This document shows, one piece after another, positions 35,401 through 43,304 of a stretch of DNA of 64,000 bases. This DNA is from Emticicia sp. BO119 (lineage in GTDB: Bacteria; Bacteroidota; Bacteroidia; Cytophagales; Spirosomataceae). The DNA lies in NCBI RefSeq assembly GCF_013912375.1, contig NZ_JACETV010000002.1:806001-870000 (forward strand). Direction: 5' to 3'. How positions within the stretch are numbered: position 1 is the stretch's first letter; the number at the start of each line of letters is the position of its first letter. A program made the position numbers and the translations under genes. The notes under the pieces are model-generated. The model had not been told where the DNA came from. It saw only the letters and a list, made by a program, of their open reading frames with translations, and did not search any database.

Positions 35401-36417
35401 GGCAAAGTTACAAAGAATGAGATATGTCAAGGAGATTTTGTTGTAATCAGTCCAGCTATTGAAGGTACTTTTGATACAAAGAATCAGTTTTCAGCAATAT
35501 TGACCTCTTCGCAAAAGCACTTCAAAATAGACCTGGAAAAGGTAAGAGAAGGTTTCAGATTTGAAACCGATATTAACCTGCCACCTGGAAAATACTGGTT
35601 AAGAATGGCTGCAAGTTCTCCTGAAATTATTTCAAAAGATTCCATTGAAATAGCCATCTTATCGCTACCTGCTGTAAGTATTGTTGGCAAAAATAATATT
35701 TGTTCTGGTGAGGGTACCAGTATTTTTGCAGCAGCTAAAAATGGTAAAGCTCCCTACATTTATAATTGGATACGAGGTAATTTTTCAAGTAGTGGTCCGG
35801 ATAGTGTTATGTTTGGAATCGAAGAACCCACCGTCTTTAGTGTTCAGGTGAAAGATAGCAAAGGTTGTATAAGCAACACCACTAATCATGTGATAACCAA
35901 AACGACATTCGACAATTTTAAACTTTCGATAAGCGGTTCTACTGATTTAATTGATAATACTACAGTTATGTTTTCTGTGCCTTTAGTTGCAACCTATACC
36001 TATCAATGGTATAAAGATAGTCAGCCGATTCAGGGAGCTACAAACAATACCTTTACTGCCAAACAGGCGGGCAAGTATCATGTGCAGGCATACGAAAAAG
36101 GATGTGAGGCACAATCAGATGTGGTAACGGTGAGTGCTATTACTGCCAATGAACCTAATGAAACCAATGATCTTAATCTGAAGGTTTTCCCTAATCCAAG
36201 TGATGGGAATTTCGGTTTCGAATTTACATTGACCGATAATAAGCCGATAGAATTGAGTATATTTGATATAAGCGGAAAGCGTATCTGGCTGAAGAATACC
36301 AAGGGTAGAGGCAAATATGAAGAACAGATAAATTTATCTGAATACCCAACCGGAACTTACTTATTGGTATTGCAAAAGGCTGAATTAAAAAAGACTATCA
36401 AGTTAGAGAAACAGTAA
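32497..36417 (+). CDS. Secreted reprolysin-like zinc metalloprotease with T9SS sorting domain
   Basis: 1306 residues with a signal peptide (about 1-21). The zinc site is H187-E-L-G-H191-x5-H197, followed by cysteines and the Met-turn 'GTIMSYC' (about residues 229-235), as in metzincin peptidases. Two fibronectin-III-like regions follow (about 265-350 and 355-450). A beta-propeller-like stretch with repeated 'GNLWVI', 'GSLWVTF' and 'GKIWSIL' blades (about 575-880) resembles the two-component-regulator propeller. Ig/SprB-like modules follow (about 880-1220), and a C-terminal type A sorting domain ('VFPNPSDGNFGFEF... GTYLLVLQ', last 80 residues). It is probably exported through the Sec and type IX systems and acts outside the cell on proteins. 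It appears monocistronic. Confidence 0.87.
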   Translation: MKRIYPLILLLTLFTNFPLFAQKQDFSCGVNDNNLSEKTLQAMRMAPVWLAEKKTRKATNDLYLCRIGIDIDSDTYNYFDKDSARIKYEVTKTIERVSKIYEAEINTQLVVTHINIRKDQKTDPYYGINDIFALIDKAINIWVQAPFKNLPIDKVMYLPTKFFYGAGGVAGGNVNVSPWGNVSVIAHELGHNFGSPHTQSCNWPGGAIDFCYPVEGPCYENSIDYIRGTIMSYCQKELTFHPLCQALMQNHAETELKKIGKIEKAPVLADTIRHDGNPFILFNPSLSAENYYYEMAETADFSQIVLADSSYINAVLLQQFKKNTTYYLRIKAQNRLGTSSWSNTAVVIIPNTILLPPVLKTPENGIIENNNIFIDYPNQTHNLSFDLDTDAAQYELKLYFEYDDYKLTELAYSTINSRDQNFSFRPSGVVGAATFFWRVRAINANTTGAWSELQTVNFIEKDNTIVFPVYNLNNDSDMPINFPLFYWGNGESYDVKFTISANSDFSNPITVKLVKPTKYSREPTLDYSIMSGKLAPDTEYFLKVETIFPTGSVFRTIIKKFRTESSDIGSQYKILKHDITPNLGRVLTKLVSTDKGVFVLSSEGISRVDGNKLTAEAFTRDNTNGAIGNSAGIMNTDSLGNLWVITRLSKRTGGYDGAFPKPVYALRKFDRSTMALLSSQEFLLGDGMRYYNYIDPDNQLVITDAQITKIENGVLKSQINFGDQFNITSFANSKSYLWIAGYNYQRSRVELKRYNILTKEAEDKTPDSKYDVQSMVVDKSGSLWVTFNTGQGIARYDGVNWITYNLSNSPLDGYGFSISADNFNNVYIASQSPKRLFQFNNENWKELEGYSKININNIIVDKSGKIWSILTSNGLIRFDPCRQIIKPTIVSSATVTSEKPIILEAKGCSSVIWNWKSKEEEVHEKLVSGTSKIEVMPKTATTYRARCYDNGCSGEEDSFTISSYNIIAGKVTKNEICQGDFVVISPAIEGTFDTKNQFSAILTSSQKHFKIDLEKVREGFRFETDINLPPGKYWLRMAASSPEIISKDSIEIAILSLPAVSIVGKNNICSGEGTSIFAAAKNGKAPYIYNWIRGNFSSSGPDSVMFGIEEPTVFSVQVKDSKGCISNTTNHVITKTTFDNFKLSISGSTDLIDNTTVMFSVPLVATYTYQWYKDSQPIQGATNNTFTAKQAGKYHVQAYEKGCEAQSDVVTVSAITANEPNETNDLNLKVFPNPSDGNFGFEFTLTDNKPIELSIFDISGKRIWLKNTKGRGKYEEQINLSEYPTGTYLLVLQKAELKKTIKLEKQ

Positions 36418-36475
36418 ACAGCGACACTGTCACTTTTAAAAGTTGGGAAATAGAATTATGAGAGTATATAAAACA

Positions 36476-36508
36476 AAAATCCCTGGTACTTTCAGCGTCA
36501 GGGATTTT
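36476..36508. terminator. Bidirectional terminator between metalloprotease and lolA
   Basis: AAAATCCCTG (36476-36485) pairs with CAGGGATTTT (36499-36508), loop of 13 bases. A/T runs on both sides let it serve the convergent genes ending at 36417 and 36529. Confidence 0.85.
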
Positions 36509-36528
36509 CAATATATTGTGTAATGGTA

Positions 36529-37176
36529 CTATCGTAAATCAACTATTTCTACTCCAGGATAGAGTTTTTTATCAAATGTAAAGATTTTATCGTCTGCAGG
36601 GGCATTTGGCATAAATTTGTCAACACGGAAAACCGTACGTTTACCACTTTTATCCCATACTTTCCAGGACTTTACCGATTTATCATTTTTATTCACTTTG
36701 ATTTGAACCTTAGCAATTTTACTTGATTTATCTTCCGGTGAAAGTTCAACTACTTCATAAAACTGGCTACCTTCCTTTACTTCTTCGAGAAATACATATT
36801 TATATCCTTTTTTGTAGATCGTATAAATTTTGGTAGGTGACAGTTCCTCCTGCATAGTTGGGTCAAACTCTGTAATATTTACCTCGTTGGTTTCTTTTAC
36901 ATAAGTATATAGGTCTTTACCATTAGCAAAAACTTCCTGTCCTGCCATTTTTAAACGGAACTTAGCACCTTTTACTGTTACATCGCCTTTGTAGCTTTCT
37001 GTCATCTTAGCATTATTGCTCTCTGTGCCATAAGTAAATGAAGCACTAAACGATTTCATATTCTGATATTTTTTACTCATTTGATCCAGAATTGCGGTAG
37101 CTTTCTGGTCTTTCTGAGCATATACTAAAGTGCTAACCAAAAGCACATTAGTAATTATTAAAAGTATTTTCTTCAT
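36529..37176 (-). CDS. lolA: LolA-like outer-membrane lipoprotein carrier protein
   Basis: 215 residues with a signal peptide (about 1-20). The LolA fold is indicated by 'AILDQMSKKYQNMKSFSASFTY' (about 28-49), 'GDVTVKGAKFRLKMAGQEVFANGKDLYTYVKETNEV' (about 64-99) and the C-terminal 'FTFDKKLYPGVEIVDLR'. LolA moves lipoproteins through the periplasm. It lies 71 bases downstream of ftsK on the same strand, an arrangement common in Bacteroidota, so they are probably one operon. It ends at a shared terminator. Confidence 0.88.
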   Translation of the reverse strand: MKKILLIITNVLLVSTLVYAQKDQKATAILDQMSKKYQNMKSFSASFTYGTESNNAKMTESYKGDVTVKGAKFRLKMAGQEVFANGKDLYTYVKETNEVNITEFDPTMQEELSPTKIYTIYKKGYKYVFLEEVKEGSQFYEVVELSPEDKSSKIAKVQIKVNKNDKSVKSWKVWDKSGKRTVFRVDKFMPNAPADDKIFTFDKKLYPGVEIVDLR

Positions 37177-37247
37177 CTATGTATAATGGGGTTAATTTGG
37201 GATACTTTCTGATACCTTAGACTAAAAAACTATTCCAAGGATTAATA

Positions 37248-39824
37248 CTATCGCAAATTTCGTAAAATTTCTTCTAAATGGGTAATATCTTTCACTAAAA
37301 CCTCTCGTGCCTTACTCCCTTCAAATGGCCCTACTATACCTGCACCTTCTAACTGGTCAATAATTCTGCCTGCCCGGTTATAACCCAGTTTCATTTTTCT
37401 CTGTATCAATGATGTACTTCCTTGCTGATGGGTAACCAACAATCGTGCAGCTTCTTCAAACATTTGGTCTAATTCTGAGGGGTCAAAATCCAATGTTTCG
37501 CCTTCATCATCGCCAAAGAATTCAGGCAACATATAAGCAGAATCATATGCTCTCTGGCTACCTATGAACTCACAGATTTCTTCTACTTCCGGAGTATCTA
37601 CAAACGGACACTGAAGACGCACCATATCAGACCCCATCGAAAGCAGCATATCTCCATTACCAACTAATTGTTCAGAACCTCCTGTATCTAAAATTGTTCT
37701 TGAATCGATCTTAGAAGTAACCTTGAACGACAAACGAGCTGGGAAGTTAGCTTTGATTAAACCAGTGATTACATTCACCGAAGGACGCTGTGTTGCAACA
37801 ATCAGATGAATACCAATGGCACGAGCTAACTGTGCCAGGCGAGCAATTGGTTGTTCGACCTCTTTCCCGGCTGTCATCATCAGGTCAGCTAACTCGTCTA
37901 TTACCAATACAATGTACGGTAAATATTTATGCCCCTTTTCAGGATTTAGTCGGCGCTGAATAAACTTGGCATTATACTCCTTAATATTTCTTACCCCTGC
38001 ATCTTTCAATAAATTATATCGGCTATCCATTTCGATACACAGTGAATTCAGCGTATAAATTACCTTTTTAGTATCAGTAATGATGGCTTCTTCAGAATTA
38101 GGTAGCATAGCAAGAAAGTGTCGCTCAATTTTGTTATATAGCGTAAGCTCCACTTTTTTAGGGTCAACCAAGACAAACTTTATCTGAGACGGATGTTTCT
38201 TGTATAATAAAGAGGTCAGGATTACATTCAAACCGACGGACTTCCCTTGTCCGGTTGCACCTGCCATCAATAAGTGCGGCATTTTGGCGAGGTCTGTAAT
38301 AAATGCTTCATTAGAGATGGTCTTACCTAAAATTATAGGCAATTCAAAGTTGCTTTTCTGAAACTTCTCGTTTGAAATCACCGACTTCATGGTTACCATC
38401 TCACGATTTTTGTTGGGTACCTCAATTCCGACTGTACCTTTTCCCGGCATTGGTGCAATAATACGAATACCAAGAGCTGCCAGATTCAACGCAATATCGT
38501 CTTCCAGGTTCTTAATTTTAGAGATTCTGATACCTGCATCCGGCACAATTTCATAGAGCGTTACAGTAGGGCCAATAGTAGCTTTGATGCTTGAAATTCC
38601 AATCTGGAAGTTCCGCATCGTTTCTACGATTTTATTTTTATTGGCTTCTAATTCCTCTTCAGTTACCTTCCCTCCGGCATGATTATACTCATTTAACAAA
38701 GTAATTGGTGGATACTGATAATTGTCTAATTCAAGCGTCGGGTCATATAAACCAAAATCTTTCAGTACTTTTTCGTTTATATCATCATCGTCCAGATCAC
38801 TATTAAAATCATCGTCCGAAGTATCGTTACTTCTGGTGTCTTCTATAATAAATGTCGGATCAGCTTTGATTGGCTCATTCTTTACAGGAGTAGGTTTATC
38901 TACTTCTAATTTTATTCCGTTATTCGAAATCGGAGCCGGAACAGGCTTTTCAATAAATGGGAATGGTTTTTCCTCAAAAGGCTTAGGTATTTCAATCTCT
39001 TCTTCATATCGTGGTGCTTTATAAAGATCATTTACAGTTACCGGAACCGGAATTGGTTCAGGTCTTTTTACAGGCTCACGAAAAGAGGTCTCGTTATCTT
39101 CAATATCATACTGAACAGCCTTTCGGATGCGTTCGGTAGATATATCTTCCTTCGGGGGACGATTGAAGTATTTCGCAAGAAACCAATCATCAATATCAGT
39201 ATAACCATGAAAGAAAATAACCCAAGCAGCCAAGGCTAATAAGATAACTAAGATACCTCCTGAGCCTAATGTGTGATTTAAAAACTTGTTGAAGGAGTAA
39301 CCTATACCGCCACAGAAAGTACCTGCAGGGAGGTCGAACATCAATACAAAATAGCCAATACAGATGCTTGTCCAGAAGATATAGAAAATAGTTGCCAGTG
39401 TGAAGCGATTCAGGCTTTGAGGCAATAAGTCTCTTTTAAAGACCAGCCGATAACCCGCCCAGAAAATAACTGGTAACCAGCCAAAGGCTGCTATTCCAAA
39501 CCATTGAAAGATAAAATAATGAGATAAATATGCTCCCATTAAGCCCATCATATTCTTTGGCTTGCGGTCTATTTGTTCGAGAGAAGCACTGAACGTACGT
39601 TGTACAATATCCTGGTCGGCATCTCCTACTAATAGATGCGAGACAAATGAAACAAGAAGAATAACTGACAGAATCAGCAAAAAGATACCAAACGCTAACA
39701 GGTAGCTGTCAGTACTCACATTGAACTCAATAGGTTTCTGAGTTCCGCTGCTACTTGAGCCTTTTGAAGGTGTACGCGGGGTATTCTTCGGTGGCTGTTT
39801 TTTGCGAAATGTATTACTGGACAT
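37248..39824 (-). CDS. ftsK: DNA translocase FtsK
   Basis: 858 residues. Four to five membrane helices lie in the first 205 residues. A Pro/Glu/Asp-rich linker (about 220-370) leads to the motor: the alpha domain (about 380-470), Walker A 'GATGQGKSVGLN' near 518-529, Walker B 'LVIDELADL' near 640, and the gamma DNA-reading domain in the last 70 residues ('LIQRKMKLGYNRAGRIIDQLEGAGIVG'). It pumps chromosomal DNA at the septum and activates XerCD. The linker is short compared with E. coli FtsK. lolA follows. The 227-base gap upstream of the start shows no clear promoter, only a -7-like CAAATATA (minus strand, 39860-39867). Confidence 0.94.
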   Translation of the reverse strand: MSSNTFRKKQPPKNTPRTPSKGSSSSGTQKPIEFNVSTDSYLLAFGIFLLILSVILLVSFVSHLLVGDADQDIVQRTFSASLEQIDRKPKNMMGLMGAYLSHYFIFQWFGIAAFGWLPVIFWAGYRLVFKRDLLPQSLNRFTLATIFYIFWTSICIGYFVLMFDLPAGTFCGGIGYSFNKFLNHTLGSGGILVILLALAAWVIFFHGYTDIDDWFLAKYFNRPPKEDISTERIRKAVQYDIEDNETSFREPVKRPEPIPVPVTVNDLYKAPRYEEEIEIPKPFEEKPFPFIEKPVPAPISNNGIKLEVDKPTPVKNEPIKADPTFIIEDTRSNDTSDDDFNSDLDDDDINEKVLKDFGLYDPTLELDNYQYPPITLLNEYNHAGGKVTEEELEANKNKIVETMRNFQIGISSIKATIGPTVTLYEIVPDAGIRISKIKNLEDDIALNLAALGIRIIAPMPGKGTVGIEVPNKNREMVTMKSVISNEKFQKSNFELPIILGKTISNEAFITDLAKMPHLLMAGATGQGKSVGLNVILTSLLYKKHPSQIKFVLVDPKKVELTLYNKIERHFLAMLPNSEEAIITDTKKVIYTLNSLCIEMDSRYNLLKDAGVRNIKEYNAKFIQRRLNPEKGHKYLPYIVLVIDELADLMMTAGKEVEQPIARLAQLARAIGIHLIVATQRPSVNVITGLIKANFPARLSFKVTSKIDSRTILDTGGSEQLVGNGDMLLSMGSDMVRLQCPFVDTPEVEEICEFIGSQRAYDSAYMLPEFFGDDEGETLDFDPSELDQMFEEAARLLVTHQQGSTSLIQRKMKLGYNRAGRIIDQLEGAGIVGPFEGSKAREVLVKDITHLEEILRNLR

Positions 39825-40051
39825 CTTACAATTTTATAGGAAAGCAATGAATTTTAAAACAAATATATAAATATTACAATAAAAACACGTAAAATCTAAC
39901 AAATTAGTATTGTAAGGATACACAATCGGTTTATATCCAATAAAATACAAAAATCTACCGGAAACAAACTTTCTCTATCCACCTACAAATTGTTGCTTCT
40001 CTCAGAAATGCAGGTATCGGATATTTGTTGGACAATTAAATCAGGATAATC

Positions 40052-40810
40052 ATGAACGAAAATATCATATATAGAATGTGTTTCTTTTCAATATTTTATG
40101 CCATTTGCTTTGCTGGTATGTATTTCTATGGTAGAAAAGGTTTTCCGGTATTAGCTCCTGTTTTGTGTACAGGGTTATGGCTGTTTTTTACTATTACTAT
40201 GCATTATGCAGGGGGTGCAACTATGAGTTTATTAGCGTTGCTTACCGTTATAATCTTATTATTTGTTCTTAAACCCCCACCTGATAATAGCATACAGCTA
40301 TTCTTCAGTGAAAACAAAATCTATAAATCCGAGGAAAAACCCAAAGCCGTTATAGATCTATTGGGGAATAGAAAATGGTTATTAGCTGAAGGTAGGCTAT
40401 ATACCCGTTCTAACGAATGGGTTAGGTATTTGTTTTGGCAGGGGAGCAGTTCTTTTGGCTATTTTAACGGGAAAAACTATGTTAGCAACCATAGGTATTA
40501 TCTGGCTTTTATTTTTGAACCGAATACAGTAAGCGAACATTTCAAGAAAAAAGCCGAAGCTCTTATGGATAAATCGCACTATACTTGGAAAGAAAAATGG
40601 AAGTATTTCTTTACGCTTGATACTGATAAGCCTTATTTAGTAACTACTACGACCGATGGTGGATTTGTAATAGCTTATGACACTTTTGTAGATGCAAAAG
40701 TGTACGCTAAAAACTTAGCCTGGATAAAGGCTAATATTGAAATAGCTCCGAAAAGTAATCAACATACGGCAACCTATCAACCATCATGGCAATCAAGAGC
40801 TTCTTCTTAA
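40052..40810 (+). CDS. Membrane protein of unknown function
   Basis: 252 residues. Three hydrophobic segments lie in the first 75 residues (about 8-26, 31-47, 55-72), so the protein is anchored at the N-terminus. The remaining 175 residues look like a soluble domain: 'KAVIDLLGNRKWLLAEGRLYTRSNEWVRYLFWQGSSSFGYFNGKNYVSNHRYYLAFIF' and a Trp/Lys-rich 'HYTWKEKWKYFF'. I recognise no named family. Its last 25 bases overlap the next gene in another frame, indicating translational coupling. Confidence 0.6.
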   Translation: MNENIIYRMCFFSIFYAICFAGMYFYGRKGFPVLAPVLCTGLWLFFTITMHYAGGATMSLLALLTVIILLFVLKPPPDNSIQLFFSENKIYKSEEKPKAVIDLLGNRKWLLAEGRLYTRSNEWVRYLFWQGSSSFGYFNGKNYVSNHRYYLAFIFEPNTVSEHFKKKAEALMDKSHYTWKEKWKYFFTLDTDKPYLVTTTTDGGFVIAYDTFVDAKVYAKNLAWIKANIEIAPKSNQHTATYQPSWQSRASS

Positions 40811-41550
40811 GTCTGGTGCTGACTCTTTTCTTGGGCTACTCGCTAACAGTAGGATTGACCACAAAAGGCTCTTTTCTATATAAGATTCCGGACTGGGGAG
40901 GGTACATACTCCTGATAACAACTGGGATACTCTATATTTTGGCTTTCTGGTGGGGAATAAGGGGGTTTCTGGAACATAAATTTTTAAGCCTGATTTCATT
41001 AGGACTTAGTGGTTTTGGTATTGCGTGCTATGCTCTTTTTATTTCTATGGAAATAGATAGAGGAAAGCCATCGCCAAGGCAGTTTGAGTATGATTTATCT
41101 GAAATTCCTGCACAGGAACAAGCAGCTATCCTTTCGTTTGCCAAACAGACAAGAACACCGGAAAGTGAAATTCGCTTGACCGAATACTGGAAACTACAGA
41201 ACTTTCCGCTGGCAGTCTGCATTCAGAAAGGCCATGTGATCGGGGTAGGTCTGACAGATAAACCCATAACTGATATATCAATTCTATCTTCTTTGTCAGA
41301 ATTGAACAGATTGTATCTGAAAGGAGCTCATCTGAAAGATTTAAGCGATTTGCAATTACCGAAGTTATATCGTTTAGAATTACAGAATAATGAGTTTTCC
41401 GATTTGACAAGTTTTTCAGGCATACCCAATGTTGAGTGGCTTTTTGTTCAGAATAATAAACTGAGAACATTAAAAGGAATTGAGCAGATGCCTAAGTTAA
41501 AGGAAAAGATTTTTAGCGGAAACCCTGGCCTGGATAAAAATCAGAGATAA
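40786..41550 (+). CDS. Membrane protein with leucine-rich repeats
   Basis: 254 residues; the ATG at 40786 lies inside the previous gene, overlapping by 25 bases. Three membrane helices occur in the first 85 residues (about 5-22, 32-52, 60-84). The C-terminal half holds three to four leucine-rich repeats: 'LSELNRLYLKGAHLKDLSDLQLPKLYRLELQNNEFSDLTSFSGIPNVEWLFVQNNKLRTLKGIEQMPKL' (about 168-248), as in internalin/SDS22-type proteins. These repeats usually mediate protein contacts. Function unknown; the coupled gene upstream suggests a complex. Confidence 0.65.
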   Translation: MAIKSFFLSLVLTLFLGYSLTVGLTTKGSFLYKIPDWGGYILLITTGILYILAFWWGIRGFLEHKFLSLISLGLSGFGIACYALFISMEIDRGKPSPRQFEYDLSEIPAQEQAAILSFAKQTRTPESEIRLTEYWKLQNFPLAVCIQKGHVIGVGLTDKPITDISILSSLSELNRLYLKGAHLKDLSDLQLPKLYRLELQNNEFSDLTSFSGIPNVEWLFVQNNKLRTLKGIEQMPKLKEKIFSGNPGLDKNQR

Positions 41551-41585
41551 TCTCCCGATGACCAATTTTACTATTATTTATTTTT

Positions 41586-41996
41586 ATGAATCGCTCACAA
41601 GCTTTGATGATATTTGCTATAGTAGTTGTTTTTCCAATCTTTTTTGGCTGTTTATAGAGTGGGGTCTGCTACCTGATAGGTATGGTAGGGGGTTGGCAGA
41701 CCTTAGCGAGAAAATATGAAACGACCAAAGATATACAGGTAGACCAGCAGTTTGCTAATGAAAATGGCAAATTTGGTTTGTCAAGATATAAGTTTACTTT
41801 GACTGTCGGATTCTCAAAGAGAGGTCTTTTTTTTGCCAATAATCCGTTTTTCAGAATTGGACACCCACCTATGCTTATTCCCTGGAGTGCTATCAGGGTC
41901 ATTTCAGCCGACGGCCTGTTTTTGCATATTAAAGCTGATGAAACAGATATATGGTTAAGCAAAAAATTCTTTGCTGATATTCGGATGCATTTGTAA
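41586..41996 (+). pseudogene. Membrane-anchored protein interrupted by an in-frame TAG (or restarted gene)
   Basis: The frame opens at ATG 41586 with a hydrophobic 'ALMIFAIVVVFPIFFGCL', stops at TAG (41655-41657), then continues open in the same frame through 'SGVCYLIGMVGGW' to a TAA at 41994-41996. Without the stop it would be a 136-residue protein with an N-terminal membrane helix and a soluble C-terminal domain ('FTLTVGFSKRGLFFANNPFFRIGHPPMLIPWSAIRVIS'). The remaining intact frame from ATG 41682 gives 104 residues without an anchor. A TGG-to-TAG change would explain the stop. Whether the short product is made is unknown. It follows the LRR gene by 35 bases. Confidence 0.6.
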
Positions 41997-42044
41997 AGAG
42001 TATAGTTTTAAAATTGATGAAACCTGAAAGACTAAAAAACGAGA

Positions 42045-43136
42045 CTATTTTTCCACTCTTGTAACCCAGAACCGTTCTCCTCTGAATTGGCACCAAGCTT
42101 TACTGGCGACCCCTGCCTCATTTTTTACAAAGAGAATATTCATATTCATTGATGAAAAATAGTCGGGGGCATCTTTGTAGAGATGGAAAAAATTCCGGGT
42201 ATCTCTTCCATTCCAGATAAAATACAGCATATTTTCTTTTTGGCTTATCTCTAATTTTCTGCCTGTAGCATCTTTGTAAGTCCCTTCATAAGCGGCATAT
42301 TCTTCTGTTCTATTTTTGACTTTTGGCAGCGCACAAGTGGTTATACTATCTATTTCCTTTATCAGTTCATTGGCAAATGATGCCATGTTTTTCTGCCCTT
42401 TTTCTTTGGTACCTAATGCTGCATAGCCATTAATACCACTTGTATTGAGGTTTCCGGTCTCAATCATTATGGGGGTCATATTGCCACTTTTACCTTTCAT
42501 GCTGGAATCATTCACAGCCTTAGTCATATCTACTAAATCGGGTCTCAAACTCAACACATTCGAAGTTTCTATTTCATCGGCATGGCCGCTATAGGCTTTA
42601 GTTCTGAAATTTGCTTCGGCTATTTCGAATGCGGGGCGGCTGTATTGGCTATAATAGAGCAAGATACCTTCTTCAGCCAGGGTTTTGGCAGCCGTTTCAA
42701 GCGTAGGAGTAGTACTGACCCCTACATTAATGATATAGAATCTTCGTGGACCATAGCCTGCCAGGCTTCTTACAATCTCAACTACCATATTGGTAGCTGT
42801 GGCAAAGGTAGTACTGGTAGAGCCGGGATATTTTAAAAAGGCAGGGTAAAACCCATAGCTCACCACTGGTGTAATCACTACTTTTCTTTCTAAGGCTACT
42901 CTTTTAGCCAACCCTTCTGCTTGTATAAAATCGGTTGCAAGTGGCAGATGAGGCCCATGCTCTTTAGAGGCGGCTCCCAAAGGTATTACTACTACAGTTT
43001 CATTATTGAGTATCTTTTGTGCTTCTGTCCAGCTAATGTCTTCTAAATAAATGGCTTGGTTGGCCGGGTTTCTTTGTTGTGCCATAGAGGCAAACGAGAG
43101 AATTGTAATGAGTAAGAAGATGATAATTTTATTCAT
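42045..43136 (-). CDS. Exported creatininase-family amidohydrolase
   Basis: 363 residues with a signal peptide (about 1-20, ending 'FASMAQ'). The creatininase core is seen in 'TVVVIPLGAASKEHGPHLPLATDFIQAEGLAKRVA' (about 48-82; E-H-G-x-H-L-P-L-x-T-D metal ligands), 'PVVSYGFYPAFLKYPGSTSTT' and 'AYSGHADEIETSNVLSLRPDLVDM'. Cytosolic relatives hydrolyse creatinine or F420/riboflavin-pathway formamides; an exported form with an added C-terminal domain (about 270-363) is less studied. The reaction here is unknown. It faces the interrupted gene and lies 168 bases downstream of the threonine-aldolase-like gene. Confidence 0.85.
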   Translation of the reverse strand: MNKIIIFLLITILSFASMAQQRNPANQAIYLEDISWTEAQKILNNETVVVIPLGAASKEHGPHLPLATDFIQAEGLAKRVALERKVVITPVVSYGFYPAFLKYPGSTSTTFATATNMVVEIVRSLAGYGPRRFYIINVGVSTTPTLETAAKTLAEEGILLYYSQYSRPAFEIAEANFRTKAYSGHADEIETSNVLSLRPDLVDMTKAVNDSSMKGKSGNMTPIMIETGNLNTSGINGYAALGTKEKGQKNMASFANELIKEIDSITTCALPKVKNRTEEYAAYEGTYKDATGRKLEISQKENMLYFIWNGRDTRNFFHLYKDAPDYFSSMNMNILFVKNEAGVASKAWCQFRGERFWVTRVEK

Positions 43137-43246
43137 ATAGTTTACTTTAATTAAAAGGGAAACGTAATTAATAATTTATGGCTTTATTAATTTTACAATT
43201 ATTAGGGTATTTATTCCGTTTTTTGCCAGATTAGCCAATTGTTATT

Positions 43247-43278
43247 AAAAAGGTTCCCACCATAATGGTAACCTTTTT
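43247..43278 (-). terminator. Terminator of the threonine-aldolase-like gene
   Basis: AAAAAGGTT-CCC-ACCAT (43247-43263) pairs with ATGGT-AACCTTTTT (43265-43278): 14 base pairs with a 3-base bulge and A/T runs on both sides. It begins 26 bases past the stop codon on the minus strand. Confidence 0.85.
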
Positions 43279-43304
43279 ATGCTTACATATACCCTTGTGG
43301 AAAT

